Below, one piece after another: positions 11,931-24,384 of a stretch of DNA of 64,000 nt (its first letter is position 1; the number at the start of each line of letters is the position of its first letter). Below the pieces are notes generated by a model. The model made no database searches. It was given only the letters and a program-made list of their open reading frames with translations, and was not told where the DNA came from. Origin of the DNA: Lophius americanus (taxonomy: Eukaryota > Chordata > Actinopteri > Lophiiformes > Lophiidae). The stretch lies in assembly GCA_037951165.1 (NCBI GenBank), contig JBBDHG010000043.1:3162001-3226000 (forward strand), read 5' to 3'. The position numbers and the translations under genes are program-made.

Positions 11931-12540
11931 CTGTATTTACTTCTGTCATGGTCGACAACAGAGTGAAAAGGTGAAAATAAATATTGTTTGTATAGCTTCT
12001 GGAGTTTTTCTTTTGCTTGAGTGACTCAAAGAATAATGTGCTGATATTTGAGTAGAGCAAACTGAATAGAAGAAGTAAAATAACATTATAATTTAGTTTC
12101 GGTGTGAATGCAGCATCAGGACATTACAATAGAAGAACATCTGCCCCTGTTAGCTGCAAGACATGTTCACTGGTGGTGGTGGCGGCGGCTGATGACTTTG
12201 GTGAGACTTAATGAAGTTGAATTTGCGGAAGCAAATAATTGTATTTACTTCTGTCACAGTCAATAAGAGATCAAAAAGGTGAAAAAGAACATTGTACTGC
12301 TTCTGGAGTTTTCTCTGCATGAGTGCCACGAAGAATAACCTGGTGATATCTGCATGACTAAAACAAAGCAAATAGAAGGAGTAAAATGACAGGAATATTT
12401 AGATTCCATGTCAATGCAACATTAGGAGAGAATGATAGAATGGCATCTGCCCCCAGTAGCTGCAAGATGTGTTCTGGTGGTGGTGGCTGATTTCTCTGGT
12501 GAAACTTGAAGAAGTTGAAGTTGCTGAATCTGCAAAAACT
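11931..12540. repeat. Tandem duplication, two units of about 305 bp
   Basis: Unit 1 (about 11931-12238) and unit 2 (about 12239-12540) share blocks in the same order: 'tgtatttacttctgtca', 'ttctggagtttt', 'gaagaataa', 'catctgcccc', 'agctgcaaga' and a 'tggtggtggtgg' run. Spacing between equivalent positions is about 300-308 bp. A junction resembling the unit start recurs at 12531-12541 ('gcaaaaactgtg'). The units have diverged substantially, so the duplication is old. No coding sequence is seen. Confidence 0.85.
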
Positions 12541-15500
12541 GTGCCGTGATTTGGAGGAGGAGGGGGCATTTAATGGACCCATAAAGAATCATACTAAGTA
12601 AAACAGAATTAATCGGAACTTATGTCATCCATCCAAAAAATTCCAGAAAACAGAAGCTAACTTCTACGGAACTGTCACTGACAGCCTTTGCTGTGTGTAC
12701 ATCACTGTCACAGCGCACAGCAGAACAGAAACTGGGTCGGCTGACTCAAGCCTCACACTCTCTGTGAAACATTCATGACAATGAGCTGAGAGTCGACTCT
12801 GGATTTTTGCTCTGTCATAACATTAAACGCACGATGGCAGAATCCTGGTGGCGCTGTCAGCAACGGCGAATGTAGTTTGATGTGCAACCTCCAGACATAT
12901 CCTCAGTGAACAGAACCCCGGTAGATCCAGACAGTCTGGGTAGTTTGTATGGTGAAGATAAGTATACCACATTAATTGGCTTTGGTTTTCAAAATTATTA
13001 TCCTTCAACTCTGAGCTTTACACAACAGGCATTGGCGGTGGATCCACGGCTCTCAGGGTCAGCCTCAGCAAGAAATGACATAACTATATTTTTAATAATA
13101 ATGTGAATTAAGTTTGAGAATCTACGGATTATATAGAACAGATTCCGTTTTTTCACAGATCACAGATGCAGAACCGCTACTTAGGATCTAGAGTTGGCTT
13201 TCATTCCGTGATGTCCTTTTTTTTGAACGGTGAAGGTTTTCACCACTTTTTGAACATCTTTGAATCTGCGTGGAGGTGGACATCAGCCTTCGCAGGTAGA
13301 GAGTCATCATTTCAGAGGATGCAATCAGTCCTGGAGGGAGACATGGGGCTAAAAACAGCAGCCTTATCACCCGCGGTCCATCTTCTCCGTGTCAAGCGGT
13401 GACCTCTCATGCAGCGCGCTGCAGCGGTTGTCAACCTTCATGGCCTTGTCTGGTTAGACGGATGTCAAATGCTGGCTCGCCTACCTGGAACCACTCCTGG
13501 GTTAATACACACATAATCCCCCTTCATCTCCACTTCTAGTCTGCCCACAGACGGGTCAAATGTTCTGTTTGACCACAGGACATCTTGTGTCGGACTAATC
13601 AGTCCCACTGGATTAACGCTCATATGCTAACTATTAGCATGTCACCTGTTAATGGCTTTCTGAGGGATTTGTTTGAAGGCTGTAGTGGCTGTAACGTTTG
13701 TAAATGTGCGATTTTCTATTTCAATGGGTTCGCTGAGGTACGGAGAAGGATTGTGTTGACATGTGATTGCTTTATTCTTTGCTTTTTGGTGAAAAAAATC
13801 CACAGCCCGTTTGTTCAAATCTGCTCCGAACCACCTGCAGGCTTGATCCGGCACAATTTGATGAATGCGTTTATATAAGGAGACCTCCGTCTTACGTAAT
13901 TATCCAATTTGTAGCAATAAATGCTGATTTCTTTTGTGCATTGAATGAAAGGTGTTTTGATGGGTGCCGTTCTTTTCCCTCTTCTGTTTAGCGCTGCTCA
14001 TTCATCCGAACAACAGGGAGGCAGGTTTAATACTTGAGCCAAGCCCTATTCTGTATTTTCTGACTGAACTCAAGATTCTTCTTACAATAGTTAAAAACTC
14101 CCCTGTAAGACAGCAACTATTATACTACAACAAACACATGAACAAACAGTGAAGCCACCGGAAGAATCATGTATTACAAAATAATGACTTTGAGCTCAAT
14201 CAAGCAGGGAGCCTCTACTAATCTACTGAGCTTCATCACAAAATCAACATGCTAACGTCTTCAGAGATACTGCTGGTCTTCAGAATTTTAGAACCTCTAA
14301 TATTTCATGAGAGGTTGATAGAAATATCCAACATGCTCCCATCCCAGGTCCCTAGACACTTTAACTTTCATTTGCACCTCCTGTCTGAGTATTTAAGTTG
14401 GTGATATTTTAGTTAAGTCTTTGGTTTATACAGGAAGTCTCGCTGCAAAGACTCAGAATCTTACTAGACACAATCACTGAACAAGTAATGTTTCACTGAG
14501 TTATAGGGACTTGATTTTAGGCAGTTGAACATCTTGTTTGGTCAAATAATCTTAAAATACCTGAAATGCTCAAAACCAGCATTTCCAGTTAACTTGAATG
14601 GAAATGTCATCTTAAAAGTCTTAAATATTACTCTCTAATCTTATTTCTAAGTCGTAATGGACTTACATCTAGAGCAGTGTCATTAGTAAATAGATGCACA
14701 CTTCATAAATCTCCACAGGGGAAATTAATGTGGTTGTTAATGAAAAATGCAAAAACGCACATATCACAATAACCACCAAGCAATAAAATAAAATAAAAAG
14801 TGATAAGTTGCAACCTTGCAAAAAAGAGGGGGGGGGGGGCACTATATTTTAAGAAGTACTGGCTGACTCCGAGATGCCAAACTTCCTAATATTAAGGAAT
14901 TATAGTTTAAATTAGATTTACTAGCTTATTTCAAAATATCTCCTCCTATTTTAAGAAATCTTACCAAACAAATTTTCACATGTCACATGTTCAGTTATTA
15001 AAATCTAAAAAAAAACCTTGTAATCATTTTTTTTTAAAACTTATTTCTTCCAGTGTGAGACGTGGATTACTTTCAAACAGAGACCCGTGCACAAATAAAT
15101 CCCCATATCTGATAAAAACATAGACCTGCAAATCCGAACACTATCAAAATTCAGTATAAAGGGGGAAATGAGAGGCGTGATTGCAAATCCATAGTTATGT
15201 CCGTTCTGATTGTTCATATGAAATAAGAGAATCTACAGCCAAGACTATTTCAAGCTCATTCCATTTGTATGCAGCCGAGGGTCTGACCCCACCTCTGTCG
15301 AGATCAGTGTTCACAGCAGCTAAAACTCATGTTAAGACGTCCTGTGACCTGATATTAAACCTACTGTGTTTAATTCAACAGGCAGCAGATGTGACTGAAA
15401 CGTTTTTCGCCGTAGGGTCTTGCAAATTCCATAAACACCTTGCAACGCCGTTCCCTTCTGTCTGCCAAAGAGGCCAAAGATCCCATCTCTTCATTTACGG

Positions 15501-15843
15501 TGCGATGGAGACTGAGGAACATCTCACCTTGGATGAGGCTGAAATCACTCTGATACACCGGGTCAAGAGGTTCTGATGTAGAGGTTGGGACGCATGCGTG
15601 AATAATTACACCATAATTGATCACAGACAAGATTTCAAACTGTACAAAAGATCTGCAGCTGCAAAGATCAGCTAAGACTTTAAGACATTCCATCCGGGAC
15701 CATTTCCCCGTCTGAATGTAAATTCTGATGGTTCTGAGTGTCTTTTTGTTTCCTGTTTTATTTTTGACAGCTTGTGTTCTTGGTTTTTGTTTTTGTCTTT
15801 ACACTTTGTCTCCATCTCTGTTCCCTTCTCCTCTTCTCTCTCT

Positions 15844-15991
15844 GTATCGGTGTGACTCCAAACACTAGACTCCTACTGTGTCACACTGATACACCGTGTG
15901 TGTATCAGTGGAGTCACACCGTGTGTGTATCAGTGGAGTCACACCGTGTGTGTATCGGTGTGACTCCACACACCAGACTCCTACTGTGTCT
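15844..15991. repeat. Clustered direct and inverted repeats (gtgtgactcc / ggagtcacac)
   Basis: A segment of about 38 bp starting 'gtatcggtgtgactcca' at 15844 recurs at 15952. Between them lie two tandem units of about 25 bp containing 'gtatcagtggagtcacacc', the reverse complement of the outer phrase. The block could therefore fold into alternative hairpins. It is intronic. Confidence 0.8.
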
Positions 15992-16880
15992 CCTCCTCAG
16001 TTGTTCTCGGTTGATCTCGTCTTCTCCCCATTGTCCTGGTTACTTTATGTATTTCAGTCTCCGTCTGTCTCCATGTCGTTGTCAGTTCATCATTGATGTC
16101 TGGATGTTTGACGTGTCCTCAGGCCAAGTTCTTCCTTAAGTTCGTCTGTCTCTTTTTTCTTCACCGTTAGTTACTTTGCCTCTGCCATGCTGTTTTTTTT
16201 TGGATATGTAAATCATCACACTGACTCAGTTATCTGTAATTACTGCCGTCTGCCTGATGAAATCACCGACGTGCAGTTCTGCCTCCTGTGTTCTCTCTCA
16301 CATAACCTAAATGTCCAAATGCTGCGTCGCCTAAATGGTTAATCATACGAGACCCCAGAAACTTCCAAAGGAACCTCAATTTGCATATAAAGTCTTGGAC
16401 CCCGAGTCTTAAAAAGCTATTCTGAAAAACTATTCTTCCTTTTGCTTGAATTTGCTTGAATCAGCTGCTGCTAGAATCATGACGGCATCACTTCTCGTGC
16501 ACAGGCACCTTATCTCACAGGAAAGACTGGCCTGGAACAAGAAGTCAAATCAGGTTATCCAGAGTTAACCGCTATCGCAAAGAAGAAGACAGAATGTAGA
16601 AAAATGTTCAAAAAATTATTATTTAAATGTCATCTGTTCCCGAAAATTGCTTGGGAGGCGCAAGATTACACTATAAAAACAACATGACACCCTTTCCACC
16701 TCCGTCACACTCTCTTCAGTAAGAGATATGACGGCACACACGGGGAGAATCAGAACCCGCTGTGGCGCTTTAATAACGCCGCATCCCCCCACCCCCTGAA
16801 TGTCACACATGACCTCTTTATTTTCCTATTTATCCACCTCGCTCCTATGCTCTCCTCCCCTCGCCTCCCTCTCACCCATC

Positions 16881-16929
16881 TCCCTCTCTCTCTCCCTCTC
16901 TCTCCCTCTCTCTCTCCCTCTCTCTCCCT
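16881..16929. repeat. CT-rich microsatellite
   Basis: Alternating ctctct and ccctct units form a pure pyrimidine stretch on the plus strand. With the poly-C tract 80 bp further on, it makes a strongly purine/pyrimidine-biased block. Confidence 0.9.
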
Positions 16930-17005
16930 GCCTGAGCACACAGGAGATCTTTGCAATTACCCAATAATGATGAATGTATCCCATCAGACATTGCTTGCTG
17001 AACTA

Positions 17006-17008
<3 letters not shown>

Positions 17009-17039
<31 letters not shown>
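17009..17039. repeat. Poly-C tract of about 31 bases
   Basis: An uninterrupted run of C on the plus strand. Such runs are unstable and are often miscounted in sequencing, so the exact length is uncertain. Confidence 0.9.
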
Positions 17040-17042
<3 letters not shown>

Positions 17043-19846
17043 ATCGCCCATTCCACTGCATTCTAATTGAACGCAGGGAAATTTGACAGTTGACATTTAA
17101 AATTTCCAAACAGTCCAAGACATGCCGTTTGCGGTTCGGGTTGTAACAGGCGCCGTCGATGACAAATTGGCATCCAAGGCTAAAAAGTTATAGCCCACTT
17201 AGCCAGTTATGTCTTAACATTTACAGATGATATGCCGCCGTATATACAGAACCTCTGGGTCGTTCCTGACCGTGCATGGATTCCTGCGGCGTAGCGCGCA
17301 GTCTGTGAGGATCTGACTGAGGACACTTGAATCCAATTGTGTCCAAAGACATTCTGTGCATGCTAAATAAAGACCCTCATACATTTGCTGTACACAAGTC
17401 AGCTGCTCTACCTCAGCATTCCCCTTTGTTGTCTTTGCAGTTTCAGAAAGCTGTAAGTGTTGGATGAATGCCTGCTCAATGTCATGCTTTCATCCCCTGT
17501 TCACTGTAACACCCCAGCCCCCACTTCTCCTTCCTCTTCTTTTTGGTTTTATGACAGCAAAAAGGAACCGGAGAGAAGATGTTCTGCCTTTTTTCTTATT
17601 TCTCTGCCTTCGTTTTTTTTTCTTCCTCCCCTGGTGAAGATTTGGATTCCCCTGGGCTGCTGCTGATGTGAGCAGCTGTCCACACCGACAGACGCTGGAG
17701 ATAACGGCTGGGCCATGCTTTTGCTTTTGGCCACGGCATCAAAGGATGCTAGACTGCTTTGCCCTTTTCACTCAATCTCTCTCCTTTCCTTTTTTTTTTT
17801 TTTATACATCGTTCTGCCTCTTTCTGTCTTCCTCTCCATACTTTTTCACACTCAAACTGTGATTTTCCCCTCATGGTGCCATTTTCTCCAAAAGCAAAAC
17901 CCGTATTTATTTATTTTTTTAAAGCCATGCAGTCCCCTTCAGCCGGACCCCGTCGATCGGGAATCAATACTTGTGTAAAGCAGCAGCAGGGAGATTAGAA
18001 GTGCTTGGAATTTAAGTAGAAATACCTGGACATGCCAAAAGTGAACTGAGGTGTTACAGCAAGGGAGGTGATTACTAATGGAGACAATCTGCAAGAGGGA
18101 CGGGTAGATAAGACCCCGTGGATTTCAACTACGTGGCTTTCTGAGATATGGCTTTTTTGCTTCTGAAAGTCATCATCGCATTCTGCATGGACAAGGGTAT
18201 GTTGTCACAGAGAGTGGCATCATCAGTTTAAAGAAAGCAGGAAAATATGTGATACTTATTTCACATCTAGGTCTGCTGTTACAATCCCTAAGGATTCATC
18301 ACTTTATTTCCCGGTTGTCCTTTTTCCCCATTCCCTCATTCAGCTACCATGCCACACATCCTCAGTTGTTAAAAATACTGAAGCTTGTTATTAGTTTGAT
18401 TATGCGCCTAACTGAGTTTTATTAGGGTTTTAAGTCACACATCATCCGCTGTTTAGTTCAGCATCTACGGGTGTTTCAGTCCATGTACAACAGGAGACCC
18501 TCCCCTCAGGCGGCCCTCCAGGGGGACATTGTCCCAGATTGAATCCGGCAGCCGGTAGAATTGAACTTAATCTATAATTTTATGTCAGATAAAAAGTATG
18601 AGCAAAAAAACAAATGTCCTTGCAAGTGTTTCATAGACAGGCATCAAAAATGTCACTGAAAAATCTTCAATTTGCTCGACTGATTCTGATAACAAGCTGC
18701 TAAAAAAGTGCTTTTTTTTTCTTTCTTTCTTTAACTTTCTTTAACGTAAAATGTATATGTTCATTCATATTAATCCGAAATATACTATTATGTTTTCTCA
18801 AACTGCACCAGAGTGGTAGGACCTCATTTTGCTGATACAAATATAAAAATCTAAATCCAACTAAAATGCTCCATTTGACTTTTTTTTGTATAAAATACAA
18901 ATACAAAAAGAAAGAAAGAAAAGAAAGAGATTCTGATGCTAGTTTTTTTTTCCTGCGGTATCCAACAAAATGAGAAAAGCCCGATTTCTGATTTGGGGTA
19001 ATAATAAAAACCAGTTGTCATAAAATCAACCTGTGGGGACGTGTCTTTCTAAACTGAAGGACATTAAAAGTATCATTAAAGGCATTTTTCAGATGAAACT
19101 TTAGATTAGGGGGTAAATAGTTAAGTCTCGTCCTAAGTTTCAACTCTTATGAATGTTGTGAAACATTCATCGGCCAAGATGTAACTTTTTAAGGTGAAAA
19201 GGTTGACTGATTGGAAAAGTGAGAATGGTTGTTGGAGTTTTTGAGCTCTCCTCGACATTTCACAGTTCTTTTCTGCTGTAGCTAAAACATTTAAGTGCTG
19301 TAAATCACAATTAAGTGCTTCTACTCCACAAAAGAGACAAATAAATAAAAAACAAATGTTGGGAGGGGCCACATAGCTAAGCATCATTTTTGTGGTTTGA
19401 TAAATGAATGAATGCTATGTACTGTATGCAGGAGATGATAAATCTGGGCTGTTCTGGTCCCTTTCCTTCTTGTGGTTTTCTCCTCTCAGCTCATCGGGCT
19501 TTCTCCCCCCATCCCCCTTTCCTTGTCTCTGGTCGTAGCAGCACCTGAAGGCGCAGGCTGGCAGCCATCACACCTGTGACTCATCATAAATCAAAAGCTG
19601 CACTACTTAACCTGGTTTCAACCTCTGCTTCTGGTCAGATTCTTTGCGGAAGATCCTACATGGAGGTAAAACGTATGATAGCAGTCTATAGATTCAGGCC
19701 TGCCAGTCTACATCAGCCTACCTGCCCAACCCTCACCCGGACTGTGTTCTGTTCAACACCTCATACAGCATCTTCAGCCAGTGATATGTACTGTGTCTTA
19801 CGTTCATTTATTGTTTTTCTGTAAGCTGTTCTACTTTTTATAGTCG

Positions 19847-19990
19847 AAGGGCGGCTGGAGCCTCTCCCCAAATCCCAGCTGACACAGCTGGTAATTTAGA
19901 GTCACAATTTTCCTACAATGCATGTGTTTTGGACTGTGGGAGGAAGCTGGAGAACCCTGAAAGAAGCCATGCAAACTGCCAAACCCAACC
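19847..19990 (+). repeat. Degraded copy of a common fish interspersed repeat
   Basis: It contains 'gggcggctggagcctctccc', 'aatttagagtcac', 'ttttggactgtgggaggaag' and 'catgcaaact' in that order. This order matches a repeat found throughout fish genomes, usually with a 'ggagaacatgcaaactcc' end. The LINE/SINE class of the parent element is not settled from sequence alone. Confidence 0.7.
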
Positions 19991-20231
19991 TTAACTATAC
20001 CAATGACAAAACAACTAAATGACCAGAGGAATGGAAACTGCAGTCAAATTTAAAAAAGAGGCCAATTTAAAAGGCTACTTGGTGTTTTGATCCAAACCCT
20101 GCTGAATAGTTCAGTATTCTTCGTGCTGCAAACAAACAACTAATTAACTGAATGATGTATGGTACATTCAGTATACTGATTTTGCAGTAATTATACACCA
20201 GAACAGTTGGAGGTAATCTGGAATCATTATT

Positions 20232-20512
20232 GCTGCTGGCGCCGCAGATCCTTCGTGTTAATGCGATGACTCAAAAACTGTTCCATGGACCATTTTCAAA
20301 TTAAATGCCCCCATTGCCCTTAATAAGAGGAAGAACTGGGTTGATTTTGGGAAAGGTGGGTTGAACTTTTCTAACACTAGGGGGAGCTTTATCTCCAGTC
20401 GTTTCTTAATAACTCAACCTTGCATTTCAGCAGTTCAATCAGGGAATTGCTTATACAACGCAGGGGATCGGGGACATTTCAGAATATACCTTTGCTGCCG
20501 TGGATGAAAGTA
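20232..20512 (-). repeat. Modular dispersed repeat, copy 3 (reverse)
   Basis: It starts 'gccgcagatccttcgtgtta', contains 'gaggaagaactgggttgatt' and 'aacactagggggagctttat', and ends near 'cgcaggggatcggggacat'. Most middle modules are deleted, so the family's two ends are brought close together. Confidence 0.8.
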
Positions 20513-21591
20513 AATACTAATGAAGTTAATGTTTTATATTTAAAAAAAGTGAGTGTTTCTTGGTCCGTATCATTTTTTTGAGGCTCGTCTTTCTCTTCTC
20601 ATGACAACTCATGGGCAATTTAGAGTCAAGTTTTTCCCATATATCATATTTTGTATGGGTGAATATAATAACCCAGGCCCCAGGTCCAGCTGGAATTTCA
20701 CCCAGAGACTTCTTCTTGTGAGGCAAAGTGGTCTGATGTTCCATCTTTTTATTCCTTCTCTACCTTTTTATTTCTGACTTTGCCTTCCACTCTGGGTAAT
20801 TTGTCTGATTTATCTCACCTGTTTCCAAAACTGTTATTTGCTGCAAGTCAAGGCCACATTTTTAAGTCAAGTAATGACTTAGAGTTCTACTTCCTGTGTG
20901 GCTGCGGTGTTAACAGTGAATAATTCTCAATGCAAGTGGCAAGAAGCCTTTTTCCGTTTATCTTTTAAATAAAACTTCATCTGGCAATGATTTCAATCCT
21001 GATGAGCAAAGATGCCTCCGAGACGTAAGACAAGGACATGAGGAATGAGGCAAAGAGTTTAAAAATGATTTCTTTCTCTTTAAGACATCAGTTGCTGCCT
21101 GTGAGTCTGGAATGATTGACAGCACGTGAGGCAGATCCTCGCACCCTGCACAAATTACCGTTAGTTATGAAAAACCGGAAATTCGACGAACCCAAATTTA
21201 GTTGCCATGTTTGCTATGATGAATTAGATCATGCTGTGGATGTAGACAGGAAAAGAAGGTTTACTTCAAAAAACAAACATCAGTGTGGACGAGAGAGAGG
21301 AAAAAAAAAAAAAGGAACTCCATGCCATCGGCACTGTTTTGTAAACTGTTTCCTCAGGACACGATTCATGAACCGTACTTATGATTTTAGATTATCATCA
21401 GCTTACAACATCGCAAACCAAATAATTGGTTCACCACTAATTCCTATATTTTATTGCTGCTCATGTTTTTTTGTTTGTTCTTCAACATTGAATTCTTTGT
21501 GAAAAAATACCCATGAGGACGAGCAAGGCTACATCTTATCTTGTAATATAAATATAACATATAATGAATCTAAAGGAACCCAAACACACAT

Positions 21592-21604
21592 AAATATATA
21601 TGTT

Positions 21605-21666
<62 letters not shown>

Positions 21667-21768
21667 CATGTATGTATGTATATATGTATGTATGTATGTA
21701 TATATGTATGTATGTATATATGTATGTATGTATATATATATACATATACATATATATGTATATGTTTC
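21592..21768. repeat. TA/TATG microsatellite array
   Basis: About 175 bp of (TA)n mixed with tatg and tatgta units. The six-frame open frames across it (runs of Tyr, Ile, Met and Val) are artefacts of the repeat. Confidence 0.95.
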
Positions 21769-23475
21769 TGCTGTTTCTGCTCAGCAGTTTGCCTGCATTC
21801 AGAAATCTGTAGAATCTGTGTTGGGTCATGCTCCGGAGCAGCAGACAGTAAGACTAACGGCAGAAGAAAAGGCAGAGGGTGACGTCATGCAGATACTCCA
21901 AACTGATTTCACTTTTGGTTGCAACACTAACATAAATATGAGCCTCAAACACCCCCAAACAGCTGAGCACGTCTGTTTGGACTAATGTTCACTCGGATCA
22001 ATAACATACAGGATGCAGGTTCGACCCGGCATCCATCTGCATATCTAAACTTGGAAACATATTGAGACTTTGTCAATTCGTCTTTTTTTGTTTCTTAGCT
22101 GCCGGACATCCTTGTCAACAAAACTGTTTTTGGTTTATCATTGTGGTCATGGAATTGATCTGATTTGCACTTTACTGCCCCCTTGAGGACGGATGTTTTC
22201 CTAAGCCTCAGTTTAACGGTTCACAGCTAGTTATGTTCTCTTGGTTTGAACCAAAACAAACATTTCTGATGTTTTGCAGACACACATCTTTAGTTCTGGT
22301 TCTCTTAGCACGCACAATACGATTGAACAAAAACACACCAAACTAAAGGCAAACAAATTAATATACATCCTGATTGGACGGTTTTCAAGATGTTTTTATG
22401 ACTTATGGTGTGCGACGGGTCGCTCCACCCTCCATAACATCCCTGAGAGCAGGATTATATGACACAATTGCTGTCTTGTATTTGTTGTAGAGTCTGAAAA
22501 CCGAACGTCGCTTCCTCTGCGTTCACATCATCAACCCCGCGGCCGACGCTGACAGCCCTGATAAGCTTCCTCCGCTTCAGCATCAACATCCTACTGACGC
22601 TTGGAGAGTCTCAGATTTGACGGTCTTTCACATAAACTCACGTTTACTTCACAGAAGTTGAAATCTTTGTTTAGTTTAGGGGAATAACTCGAAACCCCAA
22701 AAATATACTTCTCCTTTAGGCAAATGCAGCATATTTGGGAGGAGGATATATTCATATGTTTTTCTAAATAATACTAATTATTATTAATAATAATACAAAT
22801 AACTTCTGCCACTTCAAACTTAAACATGAAAGCCCGCTGAAGAGCCAGTGTTCACTTTATCCCTTCTAAACTACAGCACAAACATCTACATCAGCATGCA
22901 CATAAACAGGGACTGATATAAAAGGCTTAGTTTAGCCGGCTTAAACATAACAATTCTAAGTTTCTGGTGAATCTTCCCTATTTAAAGCATCAATATGATT
23001 ATTTTATTGCATGTTTTCCAAGAAATCACCAAAAAATTTCACACAATGGTCCTTTAACTTTTCTCCCCTTGATAACAGCAAATCTTATTTCTGTAAAAAT
23101 TGAAACGTTAAATCTTTCCTTTTACTTAATGTATTTGATCTTTTACATTTCTTTCTCGCTAAGGTGCACAATCCCTTAAAATCAGGATGAATCTGCCGTT
23201 CTCTTTTCATAAACCGTTTTTTTTTTTAGTTCATAAACGTTGAGTGTGAACAATTAGTGATAAGCAGCAGAATATAGAATTATAGTCTGTCGGGCTTAAA
23301 TAGTCTTTGATTTAACAACATAATGGAAATAAAGGATTAAAGATACTTCTGCATTGATTCTTTTAGAGGAGAACAAACTGGAAAAAGCTCATCTTTAACT
23401 ACTATATTATCATTGTCTCCTTGATTCAGAGTGAAAACTGGACCCTTTGCCAGAATCCTCTCTCATGGCTCTTAC

Positions 23476-23653
23476 CCGTCACTGAGTCGGACCATTATGG
23501 CTCGGTAGAGCTGGTGCTGAGGGCTGTTGGACTCAGGACCACAGGGATGGATAAACGGGTGAACGGCTGCCAGAACGAAGCCCTGCTGGTAAAGCTCCTG
23601 CAGCTGGCCTGGCAGCTCTCGCACCGACGACAGACGCAGCGTGGACGTCCCAC
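23476..23653 (-). CDS. rftn1: Raftlin internal coding exon A (partial gene)
   Basis: This 178-bp minus-strand exon follows the acceptor 'ttttgtgtctcag' and ends at GACGG/gtaaga. It starts two bases into a codon and reads GGTSTLRLSSVRELPGQ, then LQELYQQGFVLAAVHPF, then IHPCGPESNSPQHQLYR and AIMVRLSDG. Human raftlin-1 has RLASLRDLPAQLLELYQQGF followed by SLAALHPFVQP and HIFRAIL at the same place. The shared LYQQGF, where RFTN2 has YYLKGY, is the main reason for calling RFTN1. It corresponds to roughly residues 55-115 of the family. The preceding exon, with the Met-Gly-Cys acylation signal and the YSTLKRPQVETK segment, was not found in the rest of the window. A 78-residue plus-strand frame here is an antisense shadow. 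Confidence 0.93.
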
Positions 23654-23940
23654 CTGAGACACAAAACAGGGAAAGACAAAACGATTTAGCTTGTAAACAA
23701 ATGCAGCCGCCGGCGTACTGATGAAGAGCAGAGAGCAAGGATCAAACCGTTGTCACGTTGGCTCCGCATCAATTCTATAATTGTTTTCAAGATCCTCATT
23801 CTCACTTTTTAAATCACATCTCCCAGACATGTTCTCTAAAAATACACCCAGAGCATCCCTCAGAGCCTCCAGTGGTCCCAAAGGTGTCTGCAGAACTCAG
23901 AGGGACTCAACATGTGGTTTCATTCCTCTGGAGTCACACA

Positions 23941-23963
23941 CCCCCCCCCCCCCCCCCCCCCCC
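23941..23963. repeat. Poly-C tract of about 23 bases
   Basis: An uninterrupted C run on the plus strand, about 290 bp upstream of exon A in transcription order. Confidence 0.9.
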
Positions 23964-24384
23964 TCACCTCCTCATAGAATATCTGCTTCTATCTATCTAG
24001 TGCTCCGATGTTACGAATATATTGGTTTCCATGGAAGAGGATCTGCTCCATGTTGAGATATAAAGGTTCTCCTACTTCACCATCTTTCATCTAAGTTAAA
24101 TAAATACTCGTGACCATCTGTTTAAATTGCTCGTCTTTGATCAGCGGTTTACGGAATTGTATGTACTTTTAGAGTTCATGCATTTATTTTGACTGTTTTA
24201 AAGACTTTACAGACATTTAATTATTCTATTCTAATCTCAATGCTCTATCTATTGTTCTGATTTTCACACAATCCTTTTTTGGATAGTCTTGAAGAAGAGC
24301 AAAGATCTGTTTTACGAGCCGTTTGTTCCTACCCTTGTTTTAACCCCGAAAAAGTCGGTGATATTATGCAATCATTATGCAAAC

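Larger units (their letters stand above)
11094..23475 (-). other. Raftlin intron between exons A and B (about 12.4 kb)
   Basis: The donor after exon A is GACGG/gtaaga and the acceptor before exon B is cctgcag. Contents seen: a tandem duplication at 11.93-12.54 kb, a short direct/inverted repeat cluster at 15.84-15.99 kb, CT and poly-C tracts at 16.88-17.04 kb, a degenerate fish repeat at 19.85-19.99 kb, a modular repeat copy at 20.23-20.51 kb and a TA/TG array at 21.59-21.77 kb. I see nothing recognisable in about 12.6-15.8, 17.1-19.8, 20.5-21.6 and 21.8-23.5 kb. Confidence 0.8.

Noticed and set aside
21536..21985. Several overlapping frames of Tyr, Ile, Met and Val repeats
   Set aside because: They only translate the TA/TG microsatellite.
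22005..22040. 'ggttcgacccggcatcc' resembling a tRNA T-arm
   Set aside because: No matching acceptor, D or anticodon arms could be placed around it.
23030..23060. 'cacacaatggtcctttaac', similar to the right end of the TTAA MITE
   Set aside because: No partner inverted end within 1 kb and only a short match, so it is not called.
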